Shown here: positions 9,394 to 18,890 of the stretch, piece by piece | How the letters are laid out: the number at the start of each line of letters is the position of its first letter | Position numbering within the stretch: the first letter of the stretch is position 1 | Made by a program: the position numbers and the translations under genes | NCBI RefSeq assembly: GCF_027286305.1 | Contig: NZ_CP114599.1 | Location: forward strand, 3,257,001-3,321,000 | Source of the DNA: Phenylobacterium sp. NIBR 498073 | GTDB taxonomy: Bacteria > Pseudomonadota > Alphaproteobacteria > Caulobacterales > Caulobacteraceae | Direction: 5' to 3' | DNA length: 64,000 nucleotides | Notes under the pieces: generated by a model | Database searches by the model: none | What the model was told of the DNA's origin: nothing | Seen by the model: the letters and a program-made list of their open reading frames with translations, nothing else

Positions 9394-9639
9394 TCAGAAC
9401 TTCAAGTTGAACGGCTTCAGGACATAAGCAACATAGGCCAGAACCGCGACGATGATCGCGAAGGCCGCCGCTCCATACCCTTCATTACCGACATAGTTGG
9501 CCAGCGCGCAGCCAATGCACGCCGGCAGATACTGATAGATATTATCCCTCGGCTCTTCCTGAGCTGTCGACCTGTGCAGAAATAGGACGATCAAAGCGCC
9601 GAAGATCGCGACCGTGACCCAATCGTAGATAGTCTGCAA
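9394..9639 (-). CDS. small membrane protein, XrtV-sorting-accessory type
   Basis: 81 residues, TTG start. There is an N-terminal hydrophobic helix (VTVAIFGALIVLFL), a short soluble segment with EEPRDNIYQYLP, a CIGCA turn and a second hydrophobic stretch to AYVLKP. The pattern YDWVTVAIF, then RSTAQEEP, then CALANYVGN matches my memory of the small protein called XrtV sorting system accessory protein in sphingomonads and caulobacters; this was not verified. A PEPxxWA-CTERM substrate is encoded at 36103-36753, consistent with a resident exosortase. No exosortase is in the window. Confidence 0.7.
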   Translation of the reverse strand: MQTIYDWVTVAIFGALIVLFLHRSTAQEEPRDNIYQYLPACIGCALANYVGNEGYGAAAFAIIVAVLAYVAYVLKPFNLKF

Positions 9640-9846
9640 GACACCAGCCCCTAAGCAATACTGTTAATTTCGAGCAGCCACGCCCCTGCACAATTCGGGC
9701 CAGACCGGAGGTCGCAACGGCAGGATAGCCGAATCCGGAACATCGCTACGCGAAAATAACTTGCAGATGATGAACCCGGACGACGCCCCGATCCAGCCCC
9801 GAGATGATCGCCGGCGGCGGGACGTCGCCAACGCCGGATCGGCCGG

Positions 9847-10347
9847 CTAGCGGAAGATCAGCCGCTTCGAGGCGGCGAAATTCAGGAACAGCCCGGCCGC
9901 CGAGCCCGCCGCAACGCCAACATAGGGGAGGTAGGCCAGCAACTCGGCGCGGCCTGCGAGCATCACCGCGCCCTGATGCAAAACGGCGACATAGACGGCG
10001 AAATTGACTAGGCCGCCAACCGCATTGACGCTCAGAAACTTCAGCCATTGGCCAAGCAGTCCGCCGCCGCGCGCCTCCCGGAACGTGTAGAGGCGATTGC
10101 AACCCCAAGTGAACGTAGCGGCGACAAGAAACGAGAAGATGCGCCCGCCATAGAGATTGAGCGACAACGCGTTCAGCGCGAACCAAAGCGCGCCCATATC
10201 GACGAACAGGCCGAAGAAGCCGATCGTCGTGAACCTCACAAACTCGCCGACTACAACGGCGTATCCACCACTGGCCTTAATGGCACACCCCCTCGCCCGC
10301 CGTATCGTCACACAAACAGCAGCAACGCTTGACGTTCCTGCTGACAA
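9847..10347 (-). CDS. GtrA family membrane protein
   Basis: Up to 166 residues. GtrA-type core with four hydrophobic segments: FVRFTTIGFFGLFVD, the second helix with TFTWGCNRLYTF, LKFLSVNAVGGLVNFAVY, and a terminal helix ending in LNFAASKRLIF. GtrA proteins are thought to flip undecaprenyl-phosphate sugars across the inner membrane. The start is unsettled: TTG at 10347 or GTG at 10311 both put 25 or more extra residues before the conserved core, and AGGGGG precedes an ATT codon near 10281. It faces away from the GT-C-like and GT2 genes at 10444 and 12083, which complete a GtrA/B/C-like set. Confidence 0.85.
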   Translation of the reverse strand: MSAGTSSVAAVCVTIRRARGCAIKASGGYAVVVGEFVRFTTIGFFGLFVDMGALWFALNALSLNLYGGRIFSFLVAATFTWGCNRLYTFREARGGGLLGQWLKFLSVNAVGGLVNFAVYVAVLHQGAVMLAGRAELLAYLPYVGVAAGSAAGLFLNFAASKRLIFR

Positions 10348-10443
10348 TCGTCATGGCGCTACCAGAAATTGAAGCTAGACTGTTAAGAAGATCGCGCTAA
10401 GCGCCTAGTCGTTACATTTTTCAAACCGCCGCGGACTCCCTGC

Positions 10444-11982
10444 ATGATCGATACCAACGCCACGCGGATCCAGGCCGCCTTGAGCCTCGACGTGACGGAC
10501 GCCGGATCCTGGGGCGCGGCGAAGGCGATCATCTACCTCAGCTTGGCGGGCCTACTGCTCTCGGTCGTGGCGCTGATCAACCATTTTCCGGTGATCTTCT
10601 TCGACACGAGCAACTACATCGACCGCGCCAGCGCCGTGATGAAGCTGCTGCTGGGAAGCTCCACCGCCGCCCAGGAGATCGGGGTCGCCATGTCGGGCGC
10701 CGGAAAGCCGACCACGGGGGAGACCTATAGCAACCCCTTCTTCCTGCGGCCCTTCACCTACAGCGCCTTCCTGATCCCGTTCGCCACCCCGCTCACTTTC
10801 CTGTTGGTCCCGTTCGCGCACGGCGTGCTGTCGGCCTATGTGATCCGGCGGCTGCTGGTCGCCGTGGGCCTCGCCTCGACCGCCGCCTTCGCCGCCTGCA
10901 TCCTGCTGCTGACCGGCTTCTCGAGCTTGCCGGTCACCGCGGCCTACGTGATGCCCGACGTCTTCACCGGCCTGCTCATCGCGTTCTCGTTCGCCGTGGT
11001 GCAGGGCTGGGAGCGCCGTTCGGCCTGGGGACGGCTGTTTGACACCGGCCTCATGACCTTCCTGGTCGCAGTGCATCTGAGCCACATCCCCATCACTCTG
11101 GCGATTGCGGTGATGTTCTTGCTGTCGCTGGCGGTGTTCCGCGGGGCCTTCCGCGCGCCCTATATTCTCGGGGGCGTCGTCGTCCCGCTGATCGTCGCGC
11201 CGCTGGTCCTGATCGCCTCGAACGTCGCGGTGGCCGGAAAGCCGGTGATCTCGGAGAGCTCCTCCCTCTTCCTGCTCGCGCGGTTCGTCGGCGACGGCGT
11301 CACCGAGCAGTACCTGCGCACCGCGTGCCCGCAGAAGGACTACGTCCTCTGCTCCGAACTCGACCGCCTGAAAGACGCCGACCGCCACGGCTCGGTCTCC
11401 GACTACTTCCTCTGGGACAAGGACGGGACGGTCTCGCGCCTGTCGAACCCCCGCCTCGTCGACGAGGCTCCGGAACTGAACCGCGAAACGCTCCGCGCCT
11501 ATCCGGGCCAGATCACGATGAACGCGATCGGCAACACCATCGACCAGTTGCTGACTTTCCAGATCGACGACGACATCAACAATCCGCCCGCCGCGTTCGT
11601 CACCCAATCGATCGCCAGCGTCTCGCCCGCCCTGGCCGATCAGTACCTGAACTCGCTGCAGTCGCACGGCGTCTTCCCGTTGGAGATCGCCCGCGGCCTC
11701 GCCAACGCCGGCCTCATCGCCTCGCTGGCGGTGATCGGCTACATCGCCGCGTTCCGGCGCCAGCTGATCGACCGTCGGCTGTGGCTTCTGGGACTGTTCG
11801 CCCTGGCCGGGATCGCCGAGAACGCCCTGGCGATCGGCGCGCTGTCCGAGGTGCACAATCGCTATCAGAGCCGGGTCATGTGGCTGGTTCCCCTGGTCGC
11901 CATCATCTTTGCGGCCAGCGTGATCTCGAAGCTTCGTCAGGGAAGCGCAGCGAGCACCGCGCCGGCCCACGCCTTGAGCTGA
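10444..11982 (+). CDS. multi-spanning membrane protein, GtrC/GT-C-like
   Basis: 512 residues. About nine or ten hydrophobic helices lie in residues 25-280 and 420-500. They are separated by a soluble loop (~285-415) that carries two cysteines (TACPQKDYVLC) and is probably periplasmic. The first loop has FFDTSNYIDRA, like the acidic first-loop motif of GT-C transferases that use lipid-linked sugars. No family could be named with confidence. Its place between GtrA and a GtrB-like GT2 suggests it is the serotype-type glycosyltransferase of a three-part system. GtrC proteins are known to diverge strongly, which would explain the lack of a clear name. Confidence 0.65.
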   Translation: MIDTNATRIQAALSLDVTDAGSWGAAKAIIYLSLAGLLLSVVALINHFPVIFFDTSNYIDRASAVMKLLLGSSTAAQEIGVAMSGAGKPTTGETYSNPFFLRPFTYSAFLIPFATPLTFLLVPFAHGVLSAYVIRRLLVAVGLASTAAFAACILLLTGFSSLPVTAAYVMPDVFTGLLIAFSFAVVQGWERRSAWGRLFDTGLMTFLVAVHLSHIPITLAIAVMFLLSLAVFRGAFRAPYILGGVVVPLIVAPLVLIASNVAVAGKPVISESSSLFLLARFVGDGVTEQYLRTACPQKDYVLCSELDRLKDADRHGSVSDYFLWDKDGTVSRLSNPRLVDEAPELNRETLRAYPGQITMNAIGNTIDQLLTFQIDDDINNPPAAFVTQSIASVSPALADQYLNSLQSHGVFPLEIARGLANAGLIASLAVIGYIAAFRRQLIDRRLWLLGLFALAGIAENALAIGALSEVHNRYQSRVMWLVPLVAIIFAASVISKLRQGSAASTAPAHALS

Positions 11983-12082
11983 CCCGCCGCCGTTGGCCCG
12001 CGCCTTGCAGCCGATCGGATCGGCCGCGCCCGGCGCGTCGCCACCGTCCCGTCACCCACTCGCGTTTGCATAGAGTTCATTC

Positions 12083-13141
12083 ATGTTCCAAGGCGACACG
12101 CTTGAGAAACAGGCCCGTAACGCTGTCCTCTATGCGGCCTCCAATTTCGACCTCAGCAACGGCAAGGTCTGGATCGTAATCCCCTGCTACAAGGTCAAGG
12201 CGCACATCGCGCGCGTGATCGACGCTGTCCCGGAATGGGTCGAGGGCGTGGTCTGCGTCGACGACAAGTGCCCGGACGGCAGCGCCGACTTCATTGAAAG
12301 CACAATCGCCGATCCCCGCGTGGTCGTGCTGCGTCTGCCTCAGAACCGCGGCGTCGGCGGCGCGGTGATGGCCGGCTACCTTGAGGCCGAGCGCCGCGGC
12401 GCCCGCACGGTGGTCAAGGTCGACGGCGACGACCAGATGGACCTGGCCTACCTGCCCCAACTGGTGGCTCCGATCCTGCTCGGCGAGGCCGACTACACCA
12501 AGGGCAACCGCTTCACCTCGATCAGCCACATTTCGGAGATGCCGCGCATCCGCATCTTCGGCAACGCCGCGCTGAGCTTCCTCGCCAAGCTGTCGACTGG
12601 CTACTGGAACATCTTCGACCCGACCAACGGCTACACCGCGATCGACGCCAGCCTGATCCCGCGGTTGGCGACCCGGCGCGTGGCCCAGCGGTTCTTCTTC
12701 GAAACCGACGTCCTTTACCATCTTGGGACGCTGCGGGCGGTCGCCCGCGACATCCCCATCCCGGCCAAGTACGGCGACGAAGTCAGCAACCTGAAGATCA
12801 CCTCGATCATCGGGCCGTTCGCGCTCAAGCACCTGAAGAACCTGGTGAAGCGGATCATCGGCCAGTATTTCGTGCGCGACTTCAACGTGGCCACGCTGGA
12901 ATTCCTCTTCGGCCTGGCTTTCCTCGGCTTCGGCAGCACCTATGCGCTGCGCTGGTTCCTGGTCCGCGCGCCGGGCGAAGACGCGTCCGCCGGGATCGTC
13001 ATGGCCGCGGCCCTGCCGATCATCGTGGGGGCCCAACTGCTGCTTCAGGCGATGAACTTCGACGTGCTGAACGTCCCCAACCGCGCCATCCACCCCTATC
13101 TGAGGGCGATCGCGGCCATCACCAAGCAGGGCAAATCCTAA
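12083..13141 (+). CDS. GT2 glycosyltransferase, polyprenyl-phosphate sugar synthase (GtrB-like)
   Basis: 352 residues. GT-A fold of the dolichol-phosphate-mannose-synthase group: WIVIPCYKV at ~30, the nucleotide-binding VCVDDKCPDGS, RLPQNRGVGGAVMAGY, the catalytic DGDDQMD, and DPTNGYTAI. Two C-terminal hydrophobic helices follow (~265-290 and ~300-325), as in GtrB/ArnC-like enzymes that move a sugar from a nucleotide donor to undecaprenyl phosphate on the inner leaflet. Neighbours supply a GtrA flippase and a GT-C-like acceptor enzyme. It converges on the PIG-L gene with a 4-bp stop overlap. Confidence 0.9.
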   Translation: MFQGDTLEKQARNAVLYAASNFDLSNGKVWIVIPCYKVKAHIARVIDAVPEWVEGVVCVDDKCPDGSADFIESTIADPRVVVLRLPQNRGVGGAVMAGYLEAERRGARTVVKVDGDDQMDLAYLPQLVAPILLGEADYTKGNRFTSISHISEMPRIRIFGNAALSFLAKLSTGYWNIFDPTNGYTAIDASLIPRLATRRVAQRFFFETDVLYHLGTLRAVARDIPIPAKYGDEVSNLKITSIIGPFALKHLKNLVKRIIGQYFVRDFNVATLEFLFGLAFLGFGSTYALRWFLVRAPGEDASAGIVMAAALPIIVGAQLLLQAMNFDVLNVPNRAIHPYLRAIAAITKQGKS

Positions 13142-13887
13142 GACGGCGCGCCGAGCACCCGATCGCGACAGTCCTGAAGCGCCGCATAGGACACCCCGAA
13201 CTGGCGCTCATAAAGCAGCGCCCCCTCGTGCGGGCGCTCGCCGACCCGCCCGGCCGCCAGCTGCTGGCTGCCGAACCCGCGCAGCAGGTAGGTCAGGAAC
13301 ATCGTGGGCCAAAGACCCAGCCAGGTCTTCCACTGCGAGGGATAGAACCGCACGCCCAGCGCAAAGCGCGCCCAGTCGGCGAGCGGTAGGCGCACGCGTC
13401 GGACGGGCCCGTTCTCGGGCAGCGGGCTGCCGGCCCGGAACAGGCGTCCGCGCAGGCCGCGGCCGCTGTAGAGGGCGAACTGGTCGACTCGCACGCCGCC
13501 GAGGTCCTGCGCCAGCCGCACGGCGATCAACGCGCAGGCGTCGTGATCGGGATGCCCGCCCTCCCAGGCCGTGACCACCAGACGGTCTAGCCCCGGAATC
13601 GCAGCCAGAGCCGCGCGGGCGGCGGCCAGGGCCGCCGGCGCACCGGCCCGCACGTCACCGTCCATGGCGCCGGTCCCTGCGCCGACATGCACGATGTCGG
13701 CCTCCGCCACGCCCTGGCTCTGCAGAAAGGCGCGGGTCTCGCCCAGCCGTCGTTGCGCCAGGTCCGCCGACGCGTAGTCGGCGACATAGAGAAACTTCTG
13801 GGCCACGCCGGCGCGGCGCTCTTCCAGGATCATCGGCAGCGCGAAATATTCGTCGTCGAAATGCGCCAGGATGTACGCCGTCGTCAT
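13138..13887 (-). CDS. PIG-L family deacetylase
   Basis: 249 residues from the ATG at 13887; this start shares one base with the stop of the upstream CinA-like gene (TGATG), so the longer upstream reading is rejected. The family zinc site is visible: AHFDDE near the N-terminus (usually AHPDDE) and GHPDHDA mid-protein. PIG-L enzymes remove N-acetyl groups from GlcNAc-type sugars or lipid-linked intermediates. The residue after the histidine is Phe instead of the usual Pro. Placement next to GT2 and glycan genes suggests an envelope sugar substrate; the coupled CinA-like gene is probably unrelated. Confidence 0.88.
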   Translation of the reverse strand: MTTAYILAHFDDEYFALPMILEERRAGVAQKFLYVADYASADLAQRRLGETRAFLQSQGVAEADIVHVGAGTGAMDGDVRAGAPAALAAARAALAAIPGLDRLVVTAWEGGHPDHDACALIAVRLAQDLGGVRVDQFALYSGRGLRGRLFRAGSPLPENGPVRRVRLPLADWARFALGVRFYPSQWKTWLGLWPTMFLTYLLRGFGSQQLAAGRVGERPHEGALLYERQFGVSYAALQDCRDRVLGAPS

Positions 13888-14654
13888 CAGGCGTTCTCGA
13901 CCTCGCGCACATCGGTGACGCCGGCCTCGCGCAACGCCGCCACCAGTTCGTCCAGCGCCCGCGCCAATTCTTCCGGGTCGCGGCTGCGCAGCACCAGGTT
14001 CGACCCATAGCCGCCGTCGCCGAAGAACGGATAGCTCCCCAGCGACATGTCCGGATGGGCCTTGGCCACCGCCTCCAGCGGCGCGGCGATCACCCCCTCG
14101 CCCGAGCCCTCGACCCGCACCGTGCGCGCCACGGTGACCGCGCCGCCGCGCAGGCGCCAACCCACGTCCTCCAGCATGCCGCGCATGATCGTCGGCACCC
14201 CGGCCAGCACGAAGACGTTGCCGATGGTGAAGCCGGGCGGGCCCTGCACCGGGTTCTTGACCAGCTCGCCGCCGACCGGCACCCGCGCCATCCGGCGGCG
14301 TGCGGCGTTCAGCTCCACGCCCCAGCGGGCGGTCATCATGGCGATGATCTCGGGATGCTCGATCAGCTCGACGCCGAAAGCCGCGGCCACCGCGTCGGCG
14401 GTGATGTCGTCATGGGTCGGGCCGATGCCGCCGGTGGTCACCACATAGTCGTAGCGCTCGCGCAGGGCGTTCAGCGCCGCGACGATCTCGTCCTGCACGT
14501 CGGGCACGGTCCGCGCCTCGGCCAGGTCGACGCCCAGCACGCCCAGATACCGGGCGATGTCGCGCAAGTTGGTGTCCTGCGTGCGCCCCGACAGGATCTC
14601 GTCGCCGATGATCAGCACAGCAGCGGTCACCCGGCCGTCCGTCGAACCCGCCAT
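13887..14654 (-). CDS. CinA-like competence/damage-inducible protein (MoCF domain)
   Basis: 255 residues from the ATG at 14654, with GGAGGT 4 bases upstream; in-frame starts further out lack a ribosome site. The molybdopterin-binding-like domain is clear: [29 protein letters not shown] and the VFVLAGVP turn. The C-terminal nicotinamide-nucleotide deamidase domain of full CinA is absent, so this is the short form common in alphaproteobacteria. Its biochemical role is not established. It overlaps the PIG-L gene by one base. Confidence 0.92.
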   Translation of the reverse strand: MAGSTDGRVTAAVLIIGDEILSGRTQDTNLRDIARYLGVLGVDLAEARTVPDVQDEIVAALNALRERYDYVVTTGGIGPTHDDITADAVAAAFGVELIEHPEIIAMMTARWGVELNAARRRMARVPVGGELVKNPVQGPPGFTIGNVFVLAGVPTIMRGMLEDVGWRLRGGAVTVARTVRVEGSGEGVIAAPLEAVAKAHPDMSLGSYPFFGDGGYGSNLVLRSRDPEELARALDELVAALREAGVTDVREVENA

Positions 14655-14799
14655 ACGCACCTCCGCAACGCCCGCCATTGTGTCGCACCTGACTAGAGGC
14701 CCGAGCAGGCGCGCACAACCTGTCATGCGCCCGCCGCTTTGCGCAGCACCCCGCCCAGATGCTAGCCACCGCCTGCCCGACCCGTTCAAGGAACGCCCA

Positions 14800-15534
14800 T
14801 TGGAATTCGCTCAGCCCCTGGTCCGCGGCCAGCTCGTCAGCCGCTACAAGCGCTTCTTCGCCGACGTGCTGCTCGATGATGGAACCCCGGTGACCGCGCA
14901 CTGCCCCAATCCGGGGGCGATGCTCGGATTGAACGTCCCGGGCCTGCCGGTCTGGCTCTCGAAGTCGGACGATCCCAAGCGCAAGCTCGCCCACACCCTG
15001 GAGCTGGTCGAAGCCGACGGCGGCCTGGTCGGGGTCAACACCATGCATCCCAACCGCCTGGTCGCCGAGGCCCTGGCCGCCGACGCGATCCCGGAGGTCG
15101 CGGGCTACGCCGTTCACCGGCGCGAAGTGAAGTACGGCGCGGCCTCGCGCGTCGACTTCCTGCTCGAGCATGACGGCCGCCCGCCCTGCTGGCTGGAGGT
15201 CAAGAACGTCCACCTGCGCCGAGGCGGAACCCTGGCCGAGTTTCCTGACTGCGTCGCCGCCCGCTCGCTCAAGCACCTGGCCGAGCTGACGGCCATGGTC
15301 GACCAGGGCCATCGGGCGGTGATGCTGTTCGTCGTCCAGCGCACCGATTGCGACGGCTTCGCCGCCTGCGCCGACCTCGACCCCAAGTACGCCGCCGGCC
15401 TGATCGACGCGGCGCGGGCCGGGGTGGAAGTCCTGTGCTATGACTGCGATATAAGCCCCAGCGCCATCGCCATCGCCCGCCCGCTTCGCTGGCGAGACGC
15501 GGCGCTCACGGAAGCCGAAAGAGTACTGCCATGA
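14800..15534 (+). CDS. sfsA: SfsA family DNA-binding / nuclease-like protein
   Basis: 244 residues from a TTG at 14800, preceded by AAGGAAC. This start puts the family opening ([18 protein letters not shown]) at the N-terminus. The family blocks AHCPNPGAM, the PD-(D/E)xK-like VDFLL ... CWLEVKNV, and [14 protein letters not shown] are present. SfsA was described as a sugar-fermentation stimulation protein and binds DNA; its true role is unclear. It is translationally coupled to map by an ATGA overlap. Confidence 0.95.
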   Translation: MEFAQPLVRGQLVSRYKRFFADVLLDDGTPVTAHCPNPGAMLGLNVPGLPVWLSKSDDPKRKLAHTLELVEADGGLVGVNTMHPNRLVAEALAADAIPEVAGYAVHRREVKYGAASRVDFLLEHDGRPPCWLEVKNVHLRRGGTLAEFPDCVAARSLKHLAELTAMVDQGHRAVMLFVVQRTDCDGFAACADLDPKYAAGLIDAARAGVEVLCYDCDISPSAIAIARPLRWRDAALTEAERVLP

Positions 15535-16349
15535 CCGACGTCCTCGAAGCAGCGCATCGCACAGGCCAGATCCGCATCCATGGGCCTGAAGGCTTTGAGG
15601 GCATGCGCGCCGCCGGCAAGCTGGCCGCCGAGTGCCTCGACATGCTGACCCCGCACGTGGTTCCCGGCGCGGTGACGGAAAAGCTCGACGACCTGGCGCG
15701 CGAGTTCATCCTCGACCACGGCGCCGTCCCGGCCTGCCTGTTCTATCGCGGCTACGGCAAGACCACCTGCATCTCGCCCAACCACATCGTCTGCCACGGC
15801 ATCCCCGGCGAGCGGGTCCTGCGCGACGGCGACATCGTCAACATCGACGTCACGGTCATCGTCGACGGCTGGCACGGCGACACCAGCCGCATGTACGGCG
15901 TCGGCCCCATCGCCCCGCGCTCCAAGCGCCTGATCGACATCACCTACGAGGCGCTGCAGCGCGGCCTCGACCAGGTCAAGCCGGGCGCCCGCACCGGCGA
16001 CATCGGCTACGCCATCCAGCAGTATGTGGAATCGATGCGCTGCTCGGTGGTCCGCGACTTCTGCGGCCACGGCCTGGGCAAGGTGTTCCACGACGCCCCA
16101 AACATCCTGCACTTCGGCCAGAAGGGAACCGGCGAGGTCCTCGCGCCCGGCATGTTCTTCACGATCGAGCCGATGGTGAACCTCGGCAAGTACCAGGTGA
16201 AGCTGCTCGCCGACGGCTGGACGGCGGTCACCCGCGACAAGTCGCTCTCGGCCCAGTGCGAGCATTCGATCGGGGTCACCGACGACGGCTACGAGATCTT
16301 CACCGCCTCGCCGGCCGGCCTCTTCAAACCGCCGGTCCAGGCCGACTGA
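15531..16349 (+). CDS. map: type I methionine aminopeptidase
   Basis: 272 residues. It removes the initiator methionine from nascent proteins. All five metal ligands of the pita-bread fold can be placed: the two Asp in [18 protein letters not shown], His in [11 protein letters not shown], Glu in FFTIEPMV and Glu in QCEHSIGV. The ATG at 15531 overlaps the sfsA stop, so the two are likely co-transcribed. The sfsA-map order is common in alphaproteobacteria. Confidence 0.97.
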   Translation: MTDVLEAAHRTGQIRIHGPEGFEGMRAAGKLAAECLDMLTPHVVPGAVTEKLDDLAREFILDHGAVPACLFYRGYGKTTCISPNHIVCHGIPGERVLRDGDIVNIDVTVIVDGWHGDTSRMYGVGPIAPRSKRLIDITYEALQRGLDQVKPGARTGDIGYAIQQYVESMRCSVVRDFCGHGLGKVFHDAPNILHFGQKGTGEVLAPGMFFTIEPMVNLGKYQVKLLADGWTAVTRDKSLSAQCEHSIGVTDDGYEIFTASPAGLFKPPVQAD

Positions 16350-16403
16350 CGAGCGCGCGGCAGGGTTGCGAACACCCGCCGCCGCACGCCTCTTGCCAAG
16401 CCC

Positions 16404-16418
16404 GAACAAATGACGAAC
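16404..16418 (+). promoter_or_regulatory. LexA-type SOS box upstream of radC
   Basis: GAAC-AAATGAC-GAAC is an exact GAAC-N7-GAAC, the reverse of the alphaproteobacterial LexA direct repeat GTTC-N7-GTTC. It ends 1 base before the radC GTG and 10 before its ATG. A further GTTC at 16422-16425 makes CGAACA-G-TGTTCG over the second half-site. Regulation of radC by LexA is inferred from the motif and its position. Confidence 0.7.
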
Positions 16419-16428
16419 AGTGTTCGGC

Positions 16429-17178
16429 ATGGATGGATCGCGCCACCTTGCCGAGGCCCCGCAGCCTGACCTCTGGTCGGCCGCGCCGACGCGCCCGGTC
16501 AAAGCGCCGCGGCCGCACTTCCACGGCCACCGCGAGCGGCTGCGCGAGCGCGCCGGCCGCGAGCTCGCCGCCCTGCCCGACTACGAACTGCTTGAGCTGC
16601 AGCTGTTCCGCTCGATCCCGCGCGGCGACGTCAAGCCGCTCGCCAAGGCGCTGCTGACTCGGTTCGGCTCGCTCGCCGGGGTGCTGGCCGCCTCGCCGGC
16701 CGAGCTGCGCAGCGTGCCCGGCGTGGGCGAGGCCGTCGCCTTCGACCTCAAGCTGATGGCCGAGGTCGGCCTGCGTGTCGGGCGCGCGAGGGTCGGCAAG
16801 CGGCCGGTGATCTCCTCGTGGAGCCAGCTGCTCGACTATGTGAAGCTCGGCCTCGCCCACGCCCCGCGCGAGCAGTTCCGCGTCCTCTTCCTCGACAAGA
16901 AGAACCAGCTCATCGCCGACGAGGTGATGAACCACGGCACCGTCGACCATGCCCCGGTCTATCCGCGCGAAGTCGTGCGCCGGGCGCTGGAGCTGTCGGC
17001 AAGCGCCGTGATCCTGGTGCACAACCATCCATCCGGCGACCCGACGCCGTCCCAGGCTGACATCGCCATGACCAAGGAAGTCGTCGAGGCCGCCCGCGCC
17101 CTGCGCATCGCCGTCCACGACCACCTGGTGGTCGGCCGTGACGGGACCGCCAGCTTCCGGGCGCTGGGCCTCTTCTGA
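16429..17178 (+). CDS. radC: RadC/JAB-domain DNA repair protein
   Basis: 249 residues from the ATG at 16429; a GTG at 16420 would add three. No Shine-Dalgarno is visible and the LexA-type box abuts the start, so the message is probably leaderless or nearly so. There is an N-terminal helix-hairpin-helix part ([15 protein letters not shown]), then an MPN/JAB metallopeptidase-like domain with the zinc motif [14 protein letters not shown] and the upstream Glu region. RadC is a JAB-domain protein linked to recombination and natural transformation; its enzymatic activity is uncertain. The SOS-type operator supports a DNA-damage role here. Confidence 0.94.
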   Translation: MDGSRHLAEAPQPDLWSAAPTRPVKAPRPHFHGHRERLRERAGRELAALPDYELLELQLFRSIPRGDVKPLAKALLTRFGSLAGVLAASPAELRSVPGVGEAVAFDLKLMAEVGLRVGRARVGKRPVISSWSQLLDYVKLGLAHAPREQFRVLFLDKKNQLIADEVMNHGTVDHAPVYPREVVRRALELSASAVILVHNHPSGDPTPSQADIAMTKEVVEAARALRIAVHDHLVVGRDGTASFRALGLF

Positions 17179-17228
17179 AATCCGCTACAGCTACGCTTCA
17201 ACGAACACCGCCTTGGGGGGCGCCCGCC

Positions 17229-18680
17229 ATGATCCGTAAGTCTCTTCTCCTCGCCGGCGTCATGGCCCTAGCCCTGACGGGCGCGGCCGCGGCGCAAACT
17301 GAGGAGGAAAAGCCTGACCCGGTCGTTCAGGCCTGCATGGGCAAGGGCGGAGAGGCGGTCGAGGCGCGCCTGAACGCCTGCAACGAGCTCCTCGCCGACA
17401 ACCTCGATGACGAGTTCCGCACGGCCGTGCTCAACCTGCGAGCGATACTCTTTGTCGAGATGGGTCTGAACGACCGGGCCCTCGCCGACGCCAGCACCGC
17501 CGCGCGCCTGAGCCCCAACGACCCCGGCTCCTACTACATTCGCGCCATCGTCCTGAACGCCATGGATGACCATAAGTTGGCCCTCGCCGACATTGGCCGC
17601 GCGATCAAGCTTGAGCCGAACAGCGGCCATTATCTGTCGATGCGCGGCCAATTGCGCGCCGCGACGGGCGACATGGCCGGCTCACTGGCCGACTATTCGC
17701 GCGCCATCGAACTGGAACCCGACGACCTCGATCACCGGCTCGATCGGGCCGCCGTTCGGCAGATGATGGACGACGACACTGGCGCCCTGGCCGATCTCGA
17801 CGAGGCGGTGAGGCGATCGGACGGAGCGCCCAAGGCGCTGGTAATGCGGGGTGACTTCCTGCTCGACGCAAACCGCCTGGACGACGCTCAAGCCAGCTAC
17901 GACCGCGCCCTGGCCAAGCAGGCTGACTTCGTGCCGGCGCTGATCGGGCGCGCACGCCTGGCTCAGGATCGCGGCGATCTGGCGGCGTCCAGAGCCGATC
18001 TCGACCGCGCCATCGCCCTCGATGCGACAGATCCCTACACCTATCGCTCGCGCGGCTGGCTGCGCTACCAGTCCGACGACGTGGTTGGAGCGCGCGCCGA
18101 CCTTGATCGCGCCGTGGAACTGCAGGGTGATGCGGACTTGCTGTTGGATCGCGCCTCCTTCTTTGGAGGACAGAAGCAGTACGATCTGGCGTTCGCAGAC
18201 ATCGCCGAGGCCGAAAAGGCGCTTCCGAAGTCGGCGTCCATTCCGATGGCGCGAGCCAAGGTCTATGCTGTTCAGCAGGACTGGGCCAAAGCGCTCGCCG
18301 AGGCCGACCGGGCGGTGAAACTCGCGCCCGACGATGTCTATGCGCTCAACTCGGCCTGCTGGATTCGCGGGGAGGCGAACCGTGATCTGGAGCGGGCCGT
18401 CAATCTCTGCACCAAGGCGATCAGCGCCGAGCCCAGCAACTTCATGCCGCTCGACAGCCGCGCCTTCGCGCACCTTCGGCGCGGCGATCTCACAAAGGCG
18501 CTCGCTGACGCTGACGCGGCTCTGGCGCTGTTCCCAGCCTCGGCGGAAACGCTCTACCTGCGCGGCGTGATCAAGCTGCGCCTGGGCCAGAAGGCCGAAG
18601 GTGACGCCGACATCGCCGCCGCCCGAAAACTGCGCCCCAAGATCGAAGCCGAGTACGCCAGCTACGGCCTACTGCTCTAG
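17229..18680 (+). CDS. secreted tetratricopeptide-repeat protein
   Basis: 483 residues. A signal peptide with a hydrophobic core (LLLAGVMALALTGA) ends near AAAAQ. From about residue 60 the chain is about ten TPRs with the usual A-x-x-D-x-x-x-A-I-x-L-x-P spacing, for example ALADIGRAIKLEPNS and ALADADAALALFP. It is probably periplasmic and mediates protein contacts; no catalytic domain is seen. Preceded by GGGGGGCG upstream of the ATG. It converges on tRNA-Leu, whose 3' end is 1 bp past the stop codon. Confidence 0.85.
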   Translation: MIRKSLLLAGVMALALTGAAAAQTEEEKPDPVVQACMGKGGEAVEARLNACNELLADNLDDEFRTAVLNLRAILFVEMGLNDRALADASTAARLSPNDPGSYYIRAIVLNAMDDHKLALADIGRAIKLEPNSGHYLSMRGQLRAATGDMAGSLADYSRAIELEPDDLDHRLDRAAVRQMMDDDTGALADLDEAVRRSDGAPKALVMRGDFLLDANRLDDAQASYDRALAKQADFVPALIGRARLAQDRGDLAASRADLDRAIALDATDPYTYRSRGWLRYQSDDVVGARADLDRAVELQGDADLLLDRASFFGGQKQYDLAFADIAEAEKALPKSASIPMARAKVYAVQQDWAKALAEADRAVKLAPDDVYALNSACWIRGEANRDLERAVNLCTKAISAEPSNFMPLDSRAFAHLRRGDLTKALADADAALALFPASAETLYLRGVIKLRLGQKAEGDADIAAARKLRPKIEAEYASYGLLL

Positions 18681-18681
18681 T

Positions 18682-18765
18682 TGGTGCCCCCTCCCGGACT
18701 CGAACCGGGACGCCTTACGGCAAAGGATTTTAAGTCCTCTGCGTCTACCATTCCGCCAAGGGGGC
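18682..18765 (-). tRNA. tRNA-Leu (anticodon TAA)
   Basis: Complete 84-nt cloverleaf with encoded CCA. The acceptor GCCCCCT pairs with AGGGGGC. The anticodon stem GAGGA/TCCTT carries loop CTTAAAA, giving anticodon TAA at 18730-18732. The variable arm is long, as in a class II tRNA, and the T-arm reads GGTTCGAGTCC. It reads UUA and UUG codons, rare in this GC-rich genome. No duplicated 3'-end sequence indicating an integrated element was noticed nearby. Confidence 0.97.
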
Positions 18766-18890
18766 GCCGATCGCTCGGTACACGTGATCGCGCGCCGTCC
18801 GCAAGCGCGCCGCTCAGGCTGTGGAACCTTTGGCGTCCGACTTGCTTATCTCCGTCCTGTGGTCCCGATCCGGGACGCCAGGAGGAACGC

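Noticed and set aside
10552..11970. 472-residue minus-strand frame
   Set aside because: Antisense shadow of the GT-C-like gene; low-complexity Arg/Gly/Asp/His.
12075..12088. GTTC-N6-GTTC near the GT2 start
   Set aside because: Spacing is 6, not the 7 required for a LexA box, and the second half overlaps the start codon at 12083.
18682..18765. tRNA-borne attachment site of an integrated element
   Set aside because: No repeat of the tRNA 3' end and no integrase nearby.
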